Assembly (NCBI GenBank): GCA_030267565.1
Contig: BRXU01000004.1
Location: 6,073,001 to 6,137,000, forward strand
DNA: 64,000 nucleotides
Origin: Pleodorina starrii
Taxonomy: Eukaryota; Chlorophyta; Chlorophyceae; Chlamydomonadales; Volvocaceae
Direction: 5' to 3'
In this document: positions 1 to 10,325 of the stretch, in pieces
Layout: each line of letters starts with the position of its first letter
How positions within the stretch are numbered: position 1 is the stretch's first letter
Translations under genes and position numbers: made by a program
Notes under the pieces: model-generated
Database searches by the model: none
Seen by the model: the letters and a program-made list of their open reading frames with translations, nothing else
Told to the model about the DNA's origin: nothing

Positions 1-3000
1 CAGCCGGCGGCAGTGCGTCCGCGACATGATACGCACGCACGTGCCACCCTGCTCGCAGAACAGCCTCAAGGCCCGCCGCGTGGCTGCCGTACTCCACCAC
101 CACCAACCCCTCCGACAGCGCTTTCTCCAGGAAGTGATGCGAATTCAAACTGCTGTTCAGCGCGACGGTGACAGGGTCCTGCTCTGCTGATGCTGGCCGC
201 TCCATAACCGCAGCGCGGGGTGGCTCGCAGGCAATGGCGTTGAGCGCAACCCGGTGCTCCCGCGCCAGGCGGTTTGCATGTTGCACGAGCTGCCGCGTGG
301 CAAGCTGAGTCGGCAGCAGCTCCTCCACTGGGCACCGATCCACTGGATCTGTTAACGTACCATTGTTGCCTGCCAGCAGCTCCTCAGCCGTGGGGAGCAC
401 ACTGTTGCTCCCCACCGCGAGCACAGCATGTAGTCGCTCGCGTTGGGCCTGGGAGCGGGTGAGCAGGACCTGGATGGGTCCACTGAGGCTGGCCGCAGTG
501 CCAGTGACGAGGGCGCGCGGGTACGGCACCAGCTGAGGTTTGGGCGGAACCGGGTCATCCTCCTCATCCATGCGCGAGCCCGTACCGTCAGCAGTGCTCG
601 GCCGCGGCATGCGGCTGAGCGCGTCAGCGTTCTGGTGGAGCGCGCCCGGCCGGTGAGTGATGTTGAAGTCGTACTGGCTCATGATCAGCTGCCATCGCTG
701 GTAGACCCCGGCGCTGCCGGCGCCGGTGTTCTCCATGAGCCAGAGGAGCGGTGCGTGATCAGTGACAAGCGTGAACTGCACGCCGTGCAGGTACGGCCGC
801 ATGGCCTGCATCGCCCAGCACGCCGCAAGCATCTCACCCTTGTAGCTGATGTAGTTCCGCTCGTGAGCGTTGAGCGAGCGGGACACACACGCCACCAGGT
901 ACTCGTTGCCGTCATCGTCCAACTGACCGAGCACGCCGCTGATGCCACTGGCCGAGAAGTCCGTATGCAGAATCATGGGTCGTCCAGGCTGCAGCCGGCG
1001 CAGAATGAGCCCCTCTTGACGGAAATGCGCCTTGATCGCGTCCAGCGCCGCCTGGTGCTCCGGCTGCCAAGTCTGCTCCCCCCACACGACGCCCTTGCGC
1101 GTGAGCTGGTTCAGCGGTGCCGCGATCTCACTGAAATGCGGCACGTAGCAACGGTAGTAATTGCACAGCCCCAGCAACGCTTGTAGCTCCGTCAGGTTGG
1201 TCGGCGGCTGCAGCGCCATGATGGCCGCGCATTTGGCATCCATGGGCCTGACACCCATCGCCGAGCACATGTGCCCCAAGAACTCGACCTCCTCCGCAGC
1301 GATGATGGTCTTCTCAGGGTGCAGGCGCAGGCCGCACTCCATCAGACACCGAAACACCGCCTCACAATGCTGCACATGCTCCTCCGCGGTGGCCGAAAAT
1401 ACCAGGATGTCGTCCACAAACGCCATGGCGAAGCCCTCGAGCCCGTGACGGCGAAGCTCGTGGTCTATGATCATTTGGAACTGCCCAGTTGCGTTACGCA
1501 GGCCGTAGAGGTTGCGCGTGTACATCCAGAGCTTCTCACGCCACCAGAACGACGTCTTCTCCTGATCCTCCCGGGCCAGCGGTATCTGGTTGAATGCCGC
1601 CCGGCAGTCCATCTTGCTGATCCAGGGCGAGCCCCCAATACGCTGAAACAGTTGCTCCGGGGTCGGCGGTGCGTAACGGTTCGGGACGGTGGCGGCGTTG
1701 AGCGGCCGGGCATCACAGCAGTAGCGGCGGTCAGTCCACTGCCCGTTGGCGTCTTTCTTCGCAGGCATGGTGACGTTCATGGCGTACTTGGTGCTGCTGG
1801 ACGGGACGATGATGCCGGCGTCCCGTAGTTCCGCGCACTTTTCCTCCTGGATCTGGAGCTCCAAGGGGGAATGCTGACGCTGCGGCTGCCAGATGGGCCT
1901 GTCATGCACAAGCTCGATGCGCGCCGGCCCCATTTCACCGGTGTAGCAGCCCAGATCCTTGAGCGACCGCGCGAACACCTTGTCGTACCGCTGCATGAGG
2001 TCTTTGAACTGCGCTTTCACGGCCGGCGTCATGTCCCGTCGTTCACACCATGTGAAGCCGCCTTGCTCGTCCTTGACAAATGCCGTGCCCTCCCCAGGAT
2101 AGCGCTTGCCTTCTGGGGTGGTCATGGATGGGAGCGATGGGCCAGGTGCAAGCCGGGCGCCAGCGGTCGACTGGGGTGGCGCCGATGGTGGTGGCGGTGG
2201 CGGTGGCGGCGGAGGTGGTGCTGGCGGCGGCGGCGGTGGAGGCTGAGGCACCGGCGTCACCACTGGCAACGCTTGACCGTCCGGTGCTGGAGGAGGTGCT
2301 GGCGGTGCAGGCGGCGGCACTGGTGGCGCCACCGGCGACGACTGCCCAGCCTGCGCCGGCGGAGGTGCTGGTGGTGCCGCTGCTGACTGGGATGGCGACG
2401 GCTCCGGCGGCGCACCCTGCCTGGAAAGCAGCTGCGCCAGCCCTCCCAGTCCCCCTACCGGCTCTGACTGCCTTGCCTGCTGCACGACCGGCCGGTGGGG
2501 TTCCAGGCAGACGGCCGGGCAGGTCCGAATGCCGTCCACCGGCGGGATGAACGGCGGCGTGCTCCCCGCATAGGCGTGCACGACCATAAGCAGGAAAAAC
2601 AGTAGGGTCGAGCTGATGCTGCCGTGGGTCAAACGCTGGTTGCGGGCGGGCGCAGCCGCAGCAGTCGGCAACCGCTTTGTGGTCGACGGCTGAAACGGCA
2701 TTCCTGGCTGTAGCCCCTGGCAGGCGCGCCGCGCACGTTGCAGGCGGGCCCGGAGACGCTGCTGGCTCTGCACAGCCTGTTGCCTGTCCTGGCGTGCTTG
2801 CTCCGCGGCCTGCTGCATGATCCGGCGCTGACGGCGCGCGAGCTTCTTGCGGCGCCGCATCATGCGCTTCACCAGCAGCACTTGCTGCTGGCGTGTGCCC
2901 TGCTCATGCACATGGAGCGCCTTCACGATGTCGCCACCGCACTGATCGATCAAGCCCGCCGCCACGGCATCGCTGATGCCGCAGCGATACCGCAGGTACT

Positions 3001-6000
3001 CCACGGCGGCCGCTCGCATGACCTCCGCTGACGGCGGTGGTGGCGGTGGTGGCGGCGGTGGAGACGCTGGCGGCGGCGGCGGTGGCGGAGGTGGCGGTGG
3101 CGGCGGAGACGCCAGCGGCGGCGGCGGTGGCGGTGGCGGAGGTGGCGGTGGCGGTGGCGGCTGCTCAGCTGCGGTGCCATATACCTGGATGTCCGTCTCC
3201 TCCGTCCTTGCTCGAATCGTGACTGGCTCGCCGCCGAACCCGCCGAACTGCACCGTCGGAACTGGCGCCAGCTGGTTGACATTTGCGTGGTTCCTCAGGA
3301 AGGTTTGACCCAGCACGATGTCACAGTACTGGTCTGCGACGACGGGCCAAGGCTTAGCTGGGTCCGGATGCAGGACAATCCAGCGTTCCCCCAGCCGCAG
3401 GTGCAACTCTGAGCCGTCGATGCTGCCTGCTGACTCAGCTGGCCGCAGCTGATAGTCGTGCAGCGCCACCGGCCTGCGGTTGTAGGGGTGCTGACGCCGC
3501 AGCAGCCACTTGGCGCTGACGGCGACGGTCCCGAAAAATCCCGTGTCGACCCCCACTGTGCTCGCGTTGAGTACCATGGGCGGCCCCGCCAAGACGCCTG
3601 TCTTGCGGGCAAGGCAAGCTTGCAGTTGGCCCGGCTCCGGTCCACAGTCCAGGATGGGCATGGTCACGTGCGGCCGGTCCTGGCCGGACGTGAGGCCGTG
3701 CGCGCGGATGTGCTGCAGCTGCGCCGCGTGGCTCGATCGTGCGGGCATCGGGGCATCGTCCGCAAAGGTGACACGGTGGGCCTGGGGCCTGTACCGCTCC
3801 TGGCTTGGGGCACGGCTGCTGCCACGGCCCACCGGCTGTTCGCTCCGGCAGCCCGCACTGCGGGTCCGGGAGCGCGAGCGACCATGCACACGCCAGTCCT
3901 CTTCGCTGGAGGCGCTGTGGGAGCGGCGGCGGCCCCGGTAGTCAGGCCGAGGGCTGCGGCGACGGTGTCGGTCTGCTGGGCTGTGCCGCCGAGGCGGCGG
4001 TGATCGATCACCGCGCGGTGGCGAGCGCGGTGGTGACCGCCCGCTGCGTGGTGGCGAGCGCGGCCGCGGGCTGCGTGATGCGCGGCGCAGCATGCCCCTC
4101 ACCGGCACCTCCCGCTGGCGCTGATCGGAGCCCTCTCGCTGGCCCCTGTAGCCCTCCGCCGCACTGCGCTGCCCAGGCACCTCCTGCTCCTGACGCGCCG
4201 CTTCCTGCTGCCTCCGCCGCTGCGTGGCGGCCTCAGCCTCCCGGCGCGCCGCCTCGGCGCGCTTCCGAGCCTCGCCCTCCTGAGCCCGGCGGAACGCGTC
4301 GGCCAGGGTGTAGACACCGATTGACGCCAGGGTCTGCCTGATCCGATGGACCTGGCGGTTGACACCAGTGTCCGTCACGCCCTCCTTGTTGACCGGTTTC
4401 GCGGGATGAAGGTGCTCGAACACCCAGTCGGGCGGCAGCTCCTCGTCCATGTACAGATTCGGGGGGAACTGCAGGCGTGCCCGTAGGTCGCTGCTGAGCC
4501 CACCCGTCCCCTGGGCTGCCGGCGCGGGCGCCCTGGATCCGCTGGGGCCCTCATGGGACAAGGCTGGCCCCCTGAAGTCACCGTGCCTGGCACCACTGCC
4601 CTCAGCAGGCGCCGGGTTGACCCCACGGTGCTGGGGTGCGCGGCTGCGGTGCTGGCCGCCAGATGCTTGCCGGTCGACGGCCTCGTGGCTGGGGCCCCCC
4701 GGCGGTGGCGCAGGAATCCGCTGACGCCCACCGCGCCGCTCTCCTTGGTGCTGCGGCACCGGCCCACTGGACGGCGCCTGCCCGCTGCCTGGCTGGTCAG
4801 GGTCGCCCCCATCAAGCAGCTCGACGTCAAGATACTCCTCAACGTCCTCAGCGCCGAACCCCTGCTCCTCGTCCGCCTCCATGATCTCAGGGTTGTCGCC
4901 TACCCCCCTGGTCATGAGCACAGTCGCCGTGGCGCCAAGTGAAGCCAGAAGCCCGCGCGCGCACAGCGCCTGCGACTCCTCCAGCGGCTCCATGGACAGA
5001 TAGGCGGGGGCTTCTTGGGCATCCTCCGGCCAAATGCGGCAGTGCGGCACTGGGAACCGTTCCGCGTTCATGCGCAGGCGGTGGAGGAGATCCGTGCCGA
5101 GCAGCACCGAGAAGCCGCAGGCGTCCGCTGTCGCCTCGCTGACTACGATGAACACGCTGGTTGTCTCCACCTGCCACGGTGTGCCCGGCAGGTAGGTGAG
5201 GTGCAGCTGAACTTGCCCCAGAGGGGCCTGCGCGCCTGAGCCCGGCCCGTTGCCCGTGTTCAGACGCGTTGCCGTGGTCTGTATGCTGTACCCGGCCTGG
5301 CGTGCCACCTTGACCGACACCAGCCCCACGGACGAGCCAGTGTCGGGTAGCACCGAGAGACCCTCCCACAGCAGCGCGTCACCCTTGAACTCCCGGACGG
5401 CGATGGAAGTGCAGGGCGCGCGGTTGCGCAGGCGGTGGATGCCATACGAGGCTCCTCGGTACCCGTCGTCCAGTCGCTGCCGCTGATCCGGCGGCATGAC
5501 GGCGTACATGCTTGTGGTGATGACCGCAGGGTCCGCGTCCGGGTGCCGCGGGTGCCACGAGCTGCCCGCCGTCACAGCCACTGGCTGTCCAGCACCCCCG
5601 CCACTGGACGGGGTGGGCGCAGCAGCTGCCAAGGCACTCACCACGGGTCCGCCGGCGGCGTCCGCCACTGAGGAAGCACCGCCAGCCTGCTGGTCGGAGA
5701 TTGCGGCCGCGCAGGGCACCTGCTCTGGCGCCTCCGCAGCGTCGCCGGCCGATGCAGCGGTTGGGCAGGGCGACGGTGGAGCGGTTTGGGCTGGCTCCTC
5801 GGTGCCCTGCTGGGTTGGAGCGGTCGCCACGCGGAGGAACGCCTCCAGGAACTGAGGCCACTGGGCCTGCAGCTCACGGGGGGCATGGGCGCCGAGCTCC
5901 ACCTCACGCACGAGCCCATCTGGTCCAAGAACTGACAGCCTCAGCACACCGTTGACGCCACGTGGCTGCAAGGCCCGCGCCTGCGTCGGCAGCAACGCAG

Positions 6001-8244
6001 GCTGCAGCTGCACAAAGCCCTGAGGGAAGGCCTCACGCCCTGCAAGCGAAGTGCTCGGCCAGCCCACGTCCGTTAGGCCGGGCGGTGCGGCACGTGCTGC
6101 GGCTGGGGCTGCACAGTCGCCCGCCTGATCAGCAGCAGCCTGCTGCTGGCGGCGCTGCTCGGCGGCTGTGATGACCAGCGAGGTCGCCACCGCCGGCGCC
6201 GATGGGGCGCTGTCCCCGAAGGCGGCGCCGACTGCTGAGTTCCCTCCCCAGCTGGCTGAACCCAGGCCGGTACCGTTGAGCGCCGGGCCAGAGGAAGGCG
6301 CATCGCCGCGTGGCTGGGGTCGCCGCACGACAACCGTGATCCGCCCCCGCTGCAGACCCACGGGGCGGGAGACCATGGTCGTGGCGTAGTCCGCCGCCTC
6401 CACGTCTTCCACCCCACGCGTGGCGAGCGTGGTCGACTGGCGGCGGCGCGGTGGCGGCGGCGGGCGCTTGTTGGCGGTGCGCTCCCCGGCCCGCTGGGCC
6501 GCGAAGCAAAAGTCCCGGCTGTGAGTGGCCCGGTTGCCCTCGCACCCTGGGTAGTCACACGGGGGCATGCTGCCCGTGATGGGACCGGGCTCCGACAGCT
6601 TGTGACGGTCCCCCCTGCTGGCGCCGCCGCTCGAGCTGCTGTTGCCGCTGCCACCGTTGCCGTTGCCGGTGGCCTTGCCGCGTTGGTCAGTCCGGCTGTC
6701 CGCCTGGCGCTGCGACTGCTGTGGCGGCCGTGACGATGAGGCACCAGCACCGGAGCTGGCCCGCTGGGCCAGGGCGGTCATGGTGGTGGTGAGCTGGTTC
6801 AGCTGGGCCTGCATGTCACGCATCTGCTTGGCGAGGCCGTCACTGCCAGCCTGCTCCGTGGTCGACAGCACACGCTCCGACTTACGCCGTGACGCCTGCT
6901 CCTCTGCCGCAGTGAACGACAGCATGGAGTTTGCGTAGTACTGGTTGGCGCTCGCCACCACGAAGTCCAGGGTCCAGCCCTTGGACCGAGAGTTGCCCCC
7001 ACCGGACCGCACGAACTCCTCGCTGATGTAGTTCTTCATCCTCTCGTCGTGCAAGCCATGCCAGAACCAGCGCGCCAGGTCATGCTGGCTGACAGTGCCC
7101 TCCTGCAGGCGCGCGGCGAGGGCCTTGTACCGCTCCGAAGCCGTGTGCGGGGCCTCATTGGTGCGCTGCTTGAACGACACCATGGCCTCCTTGGCCTTGG
7201 GGTCAGCGATGTCGTACTGCGCGGCCGCCCGGTCCAGGAAAAAGTCCCAAAGGTCCGGCACGCTGGTACCATCAGGCTTCTTGAACGCCGCGCCCTGATA
7301 GTCGGCCTCCGCCTTGCCGGCCGCCACCCAGGCAGCCAGGTGGTCGGCCTCAATCTTCTCCGCGTGCTCCTCGCACCACGTGGCAAAGACCGTTACCTCG
7401 CCACGCTCCTCCTCAGAAGCCCCATCCTTGCCTGGCTTGGGTTGCATGATGCCGGTTTTGCCGGTGAAGATCGTGAAGAAACGCTTGAGGACGGCCTCGT
7501 GCTTGTTCAGTTGCCCGAAGAGCACCACCGTCGCCTTGTACCCCTTGACACGTTGACGGTATGTCCGAAAGGCGCCAGGAGCGCCATCGTAACGCGGCGG
7601 GTCCCACGCTGAGTTGTTCTGCATGGCACCGTCGCTGATGTCGAATACGGCGCTAGCCGGGGCCTTCACGGCTCCGAGAGACGGCGGTGGGACAGGCGGT
7701 GGACGAGGCGGATCGTCCTCACCCTCTGACGACACTGCGGTGGGCACTAGCCCGCGGCGCAGGTCAGACTGCTCCCCAGCCGCGCTGGCAGGCTGGGGTT
7801 GGGTGTCGGCTGTGACTACAGCGCCGACCCCTGCAGCTGAAGTACTCGGTCCGGCACCGCTGGTGCCGGCTCCTGAGACGGAGGCGATCGACGGCCTTGC
7901 GACTTGCAGCAGCCGTGATGGAAGCCCTCCAGCGACTTGAAACTCTTGACCACCAGGCTCCGAGGTGGTTGTCGAGCGGTCGTCGCTCAGATCTTGGTCT
8001 ACCCTTTGCCTGGGTGACGGTGGGGCAGTGCCGGGCCGTCCGTCAGCAAGTGCACGCAACGCTTGCTGCTGTGCAATGAGCTCCTTTTGAGCGCAACGTG
8101 CCTCGTAACGCTCAGCGTGGGTAAGTGCGCGAGACTTAACCGGGGTCAGGAAGGGCAGCGCCTCCACCAAGTCGTCGCCCGACTGACTAGGCTTAGGAGC
8201 CACTGCTGCAAGCTGCCGCAGAACACGCTGGATAGAGAGCCGAG
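1..8244 (-). mobile_element. Ty3/gypsy-type LTR retrotransposon, internal region, cut by window edge
   Basis: One reading frame on the minus strand stays open from an in-frame stop at about 8244 to the left edge. It contains, in order, a Gag-like region, a CCHC-like motif, retropepsin-like segments, reverse transcriptase and RNase H, which is the Ty3/gypsy order. The integrase and the 3' LTR would lie left of position 1. The 5' LTR and primer-binding site should lie right of 8244, but I could not delimit them because the partner LTR is outside the window. With no internal stop in over 2,700 codons, the copy may be young. Confidence 0.85.
2..7624 (-). CDS. Gag-Pol polyprotein of a Ty3/gypsy retrotransposon (3' end missing)
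   Basis: This polyprotein packages, matures and reverse-transcribes the element RNA. From the start at 7624 a Gag-like part reaches about 6400 and ends in a CCHC-like motif (about 6503-6556, spacing CX4CX6HX4C, not the usual CX2CX4HX4C). A retropepsin-like segment has LPDTGSS at about 5340 and SVLLGTDLL at about 5100. A second has VDTGFFG at about 3540 and DIVLGQTFL at about 3310. Pro-rich linkers lie at 3030-3165 and 2160-2390. The reverse transcriptase has AFVDDIL at 1403-1423. RNase H has HTDFSASG near 970, TDHAPLLWL near 760, then HRPGALHQNADALSR near 630. The last 150-200 visible residues are unassigned. The ATG at 7624 is the only in-frame ATG in the 5' part of the frame. The roughly 200 codons above it also look coding (a Gln/Glu/Arg-rich helix), so the true start may lie across an intron with a 3' splice site near 8235. 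Confidence 0.85.
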   Translation of the reverse strand, partial: MQNNSAWDPPRYDGAPGAFRTYRQRVKGYKATVVLFGQLNKHEAVLKRFFTIFTGKTGIMQPKPGKDGASEEERGEVTVFATWCEEHAEKIEADHLAAWVAAGKAEADYQGAAFKKPDGTSVPDLWDFFLDRAAAQYDIADPKAKEAMVSFKQRTNEAPHTASERYKALAARLQEGTVSQHDLARWFWHGLHDERMKNYISEEFVRSGGGNSRSKGWTLDFVVASANQYYANSMLSFTAAEEQASRRKSERVLSTTEQAGSDGLAKQMRDMQAQLNQLTTTMTALAQRASSGAGASSSRPPQQSQRQADSRTDQRGKATGNGNGGSGNSSSSGGASRGDRHKLSEPGPITGSMPPCDYPGCEGNRATHSRDFCFAAQRAGERTANKRPPPPPRRRQSTTLATRGVEDVEAADYATTMVSRPVGLQRGRITVVVRRPQPRGDAPSSGPALNGTGLGSASWGGNSAVGAAFGDSAPSAPAVATSLVITAAEQRRQQQAAADQAGDCAAPAAARAAPPGLTDVGWPSTSLAGREAFPQGFVQLQPALLPTQARALQPRGVNGVLRLSVLGPDGLVREVELGAHAPRELQAQWPQFLEAFLRVATAPTQQGTEEPAQTAPPSPCPTAASAGDAAEAPEQVPCAAAISDQQAGGASSVADAAGGPVVSALAAAAPTPSSGGGAGQPVAVTAGSSWHPRHPDADPAVITTSMYAVMPPDQRQRLDDGYRGASYGIHRLRNRAPCTSIAVREFKGDALLWEGLSVLPDTGSSVGLVSVKVARQAGYSIQTTATRLNTGNGPGSGAQAPLGQVQLHLTYLPGTPWQVETTSVFIVVSEATADACGFSVLLGTDLLHRLRMNAERFPVPHCRIWPEDAQEAPAYLSMEPLEESQALCARGLLASLGATATVLMTRGVGDNPEIMEADEEQGFGAEDVEEYLDVELLDGGDPDQPGSGQAPSSGPVPQHQGERRGGRQRIPAPPPGGPSHEAVDRQASGGQHRSRAPQHRGVNPAPAEGSGARHGDFRGPALSHEGPSGSRAPAPAAQGTGGLSSDLRARLQFPPNLYMDEELPPDWVFEHLHPAKPVNKEGVTDTGVNRQVHRIRQTLASIGVYTLADAFRRAQEGEARKRAEAARREAEAATQRRRQQEAARQEQEVPGQRSAAEGYRGQREGSDQRQREVPVRGMLRRASRSPRPRSPPRSGRSPPRSPPRGDRSPPPRRHSPADRHRRRSPRPDYRGRRRSHSASSEEDWRVHGRSRSRTRSAGCRSEQPVGRGSSRAPSQERYRPQAHRVTFADDAPMPARSSHAAQLQHIRAHGLTSGQDRPHVTMPILDCGPEPGQLQACLARKTGVLAGPPMVLNASTVGVDTGFFGTVAVSAKWLLRRQHPYNRRPVALHDYQLRPAESAGSIDGSELHLRLGERWIVLHPDPAKPWPVVADQYCDIVLGQTFLRNHANVNQLAPVPTVQFGGFGGEPVTIRARTEETDIQVYGTAAEQPPPPPPPPPPPPPPPLASPPPPPPPPPPPPPASPPPPPPPPPPSAEVMRAAAVEYLRYRCGISDAVAAGLIDQCGGDIVKALHVHEQGTRQQQVLLVKRMMRRRKKLARRQRRIMQQAAEQARQDRQQAVQSQQRLRARLQRARRACQGLQPGMPFQPSTTKRLPTAAAAPARNQRLTHGSISSTLLFFLLMVVHAYAGSTPPFIPPVDGIRTCPAVCLEPHRPVVQQARQSEPVGGLGGLAQLLSRQGAPPEPSPSQSAAAPPAPPPAQAGQSSPVAPPVPPPAPPAPPPAPDGQALPVVTPVPQPPPPPPPAPPPPPPPPPPPSAPPQSTAGARLAPGPSLPSMTTPEGKRYPGEGTAFVKDEQGGFTWCERRDMTPAVKAQFKDLMQRYDKVFARSLKDLGCYTGEMGPARIELVHDRPIWQPQRQHSPLELQIQEEKCAELRDAGIIVPSSSTKYAMNVTMPAKKDANGQWTDRRYCCDARPLNAATVPNRYAPPTPEQLFQRIGGSPWISKMDCRAAFNQIPLAREDQEKTSFWWREKLWMYTRNLYGLRNATGQFQMIIDHELRRHGLEGFAMAFVDDILVFSATAEEHVQHCEAVFRCLMECGLRLHPEKTIIAAEEVEFLGHMCSAMGVRPMDAKCAAIMALQPPTNLTELQALLGLCNYYRCYVPHFSEIAAPLNQLTRKGVVWGEQTWQPEHQAALDAIKAHFRQEGLILRRLQPGRPMILHTDFSASGISGVLGQLDDDGNEYLVACVSRSLNAHERNYISYKGEMLAACWAMQAMRPYLHGVQFTLVTDHAPLLWLMENTGAGSAGVYQRWQLIMSQYDFNITHRPGALHQNADALSRMPRPSTADGTGSRMDEEDDPVPPKPQLVPYPRALVTGTAASLSGPIQVLLTRSQAQRERLHAVLAVGSNSVLPTAEELLAGNNGTLTDPVDRCPVEELLPTQLATRQLVQHANRLAREHRVALNAIACEPPRAAVMERPASAEQDPVTVALNSSLNSHHFLEKALSEGLVVVEYGSHAAGLEAVLRAGWHVRAYHVADALPPA

Positions 8245-10325
8245 ATCAGGAACACGCCGAGACTGAGACGTGGATCGTAGGGCGGCTGCCTAGCCCCGAG
8301 GCTTGACTGAACAGACGTGCCGCGGAAATGCAGGCAACCCTAGCAGAAACAGGTGCGATTGCACCAGAGCAAGGCCGCGCCTAGCTCGGGGACCACCGGA
8401 TGCGATCACAGGCCGCCGCAATGCGCCTGGACTCCGGCTTCGAGATCCCCCTGCAAGCCCCTCTTGCCTTTAGCTTGATAGTCGCAGCGGTGAAAATAGT
8501 CTCTTTGGCGATGAGTTGACGGCGCCCGGAACTGGGGACACGCGCTGAACGGCGCGCGTCCCGGACGGCACACTCTCTGGCTGATCACGCTCGCGGACTG
8601 CGAGCGCCCAGGGTCAATGGGAACGACTACAGCTGAAGGCGAGAAAAGGCTATCGAGGTTACAAGAGATGAATGTCGTTGCGGTGGTCTAGGTGGGCACT
8701 GAGCGCAGGCTATTCCTTTGCTCGTTCTCACGGTCCACAACCAGTTGACGACTGGCCAGCGACTGCTGTTGTTTAGACTATTTTCACCGCTGCTCACACA
8801 AGCGCGAGCAGCGGCTCAAAGCCGGGACTGCGGGGCCCGAGCAAGGGACCCACCCTGGAGTCTACGTATCCATATCCGCATACGAAGTCCTCCGACAAGC
8901 AGGCGCTGTTGCCCGATACCGCACGGCAAAAAGCACGTAATACAACATAATGACTATACCAACTCTAATCGATACGGGCTGAAAGCGCCCTGGGTCGGTC
9001 GCGCGATCACGTTCCGGTGTGCTAACCGCCCAACTAACCGTAACTGACAGAAATGCCCGAAAGTGGCAAGAACAGCAAAACTAGCGAGATAGACGCGCTG
9101 TGTCAATAACGCAGTGTGTCGTGACAGGCAGGTGAGGCGCGCGGGCGCTCACACAGCGCGTTCGGTGTCCTGTGTTTTGCTGTGCGGCCTGATGAAGGTC
9201 TAGGTGGGCAGGTGGCGTTGGAGGAATGGAGCGAGGGCCGCTGCGCCGTGAACAGGCAGGCCAGTCGGTGCACACACATACACAAACACGCACGCACGCA
9301 AGCTCGCGGCGTCGCGGGGCTTACGCGAGTCAACGGCCCGCTAAAAAAAAGCCTCCGCGCCAATCCGGCAGCTGTCCTCTGCGATGTGGGTTTGGGTCAT
9401 GACCAACCTGGTTTCCCGGTTACTGGTTGACCGAAGCTCTATCCGAACAGTTGCGGCCAGCAGCCGGGTTACGGACCCAAAGCAGCTCATTCGTAGGCGT
9501 TCCAGCAGCCTGCTCGCCTCCAACAAATTATGGGGGGTGCTGGTATCGCCTCTGCCTCCTCCACAGGCGACCCCTTCAAACCGTGTCCCGACGAGGAGTA
9601 AGGTGTCCGACCGTTGTCTCATGTGCGCTTCTTTGCGGACACAGCAGGTCGCAGCTCAATTGAGCCCACGCAATCGAATGAAGCGCCGCGGCACGATAGC
9701 ATGAATGTACGAATGTACGATAGCATGAATGTGCGAAAGCATGAAAGTTGCGAAAGCCAGTCCCGTATACTAGGTCGTGGCAAGACAACATCACAGCGCC
9801 CTGCAGTTCCCCACAAAGATGCACAGCAGTAGCGCGGTCAAGTACGGCGGTAAGAACAACGCAGCTGAACGCACATGCGGACAACCAACTTGACCCCGCG
9901 ATAATGCCACGCGCAGGTGGCGCTGCTGGTGCCCATCCTCTCTGCATCCATCCGTGCATGCCTAATGCGGCTGTCCTTGCAAGCCCACCCAAGCTGTGCA
10001 TATGCTGCTCAAAAGCATATGCGCAGCTTGCGCAGCAATGCGCAGCCGCCGCGCCATTCTGCTCAAGACGAGAAACGAGAAATGACATCCCGGCAATAAA
10101 AAACGTAGCTTACCCATTTACGAGACGCCGTTCGTTCCCATGTACCAAAAACGCAGCTAGATCACCGGTACTTCGTCCGAGCAGTTGTGCAATACACATA
10201 CACCAAAGAACCGTGCGTCCTGGGGTGCATCACTGTTCATGGGTACGAACGCAAGCAAGCAACGCCACCCGCGCCCATCCGCACAGGATGAGCCGAGCCG
10301 TGCAGCCTCAAGCCTGGCCGCGGCG
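8245..10325. other. Retrotransposon 5' flank and intergenic DNA, no gene recognised
   Basis: No convincing coding sequence is seen. The part nearest the retrotransposon should hold its leader and 5' LTR. The stretch has a 19-bp inverted repeat (8484-8793), a short degenerate repeat of GAATGTACGA/GCATGAATGT type at about 9700-9750, and a small hairpin around 9997-10022 (GCATATGC repeated about a CTGCTCAAAA loop). The 3' UTR of the kinase gene to the right must end in here, but no TGTAA signal for it was found. Confidence 0.4.
8484..8793. repeat. 19-bp perfect inverted repeat, arms about 270 bp apart
   Basis: GCAGCGGTGAAAATAGTCT at 8484-8502 is the exact reverse complement of 8775-8793. The arms enclose about 270 bp with no gene. 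They could be terminal repeats of a small non-autonomous element or part of the retrotransposon leader. No target-site duplication was identified. Confidence 0.5.

Noticed and set aside
443..1186. Long plus-strand frame over the reverse transcriptase region
   Set aside because: It is the complement of the minus-strand RT/RNase H frame, which carries clear family motifs; the plus frame has none.
9341..9622. 93-codon minus-strand frame near the retrotransposon
   Set aside because: It has no recognisable domain, codon bias or splice partners, so it is not reported as a gene.
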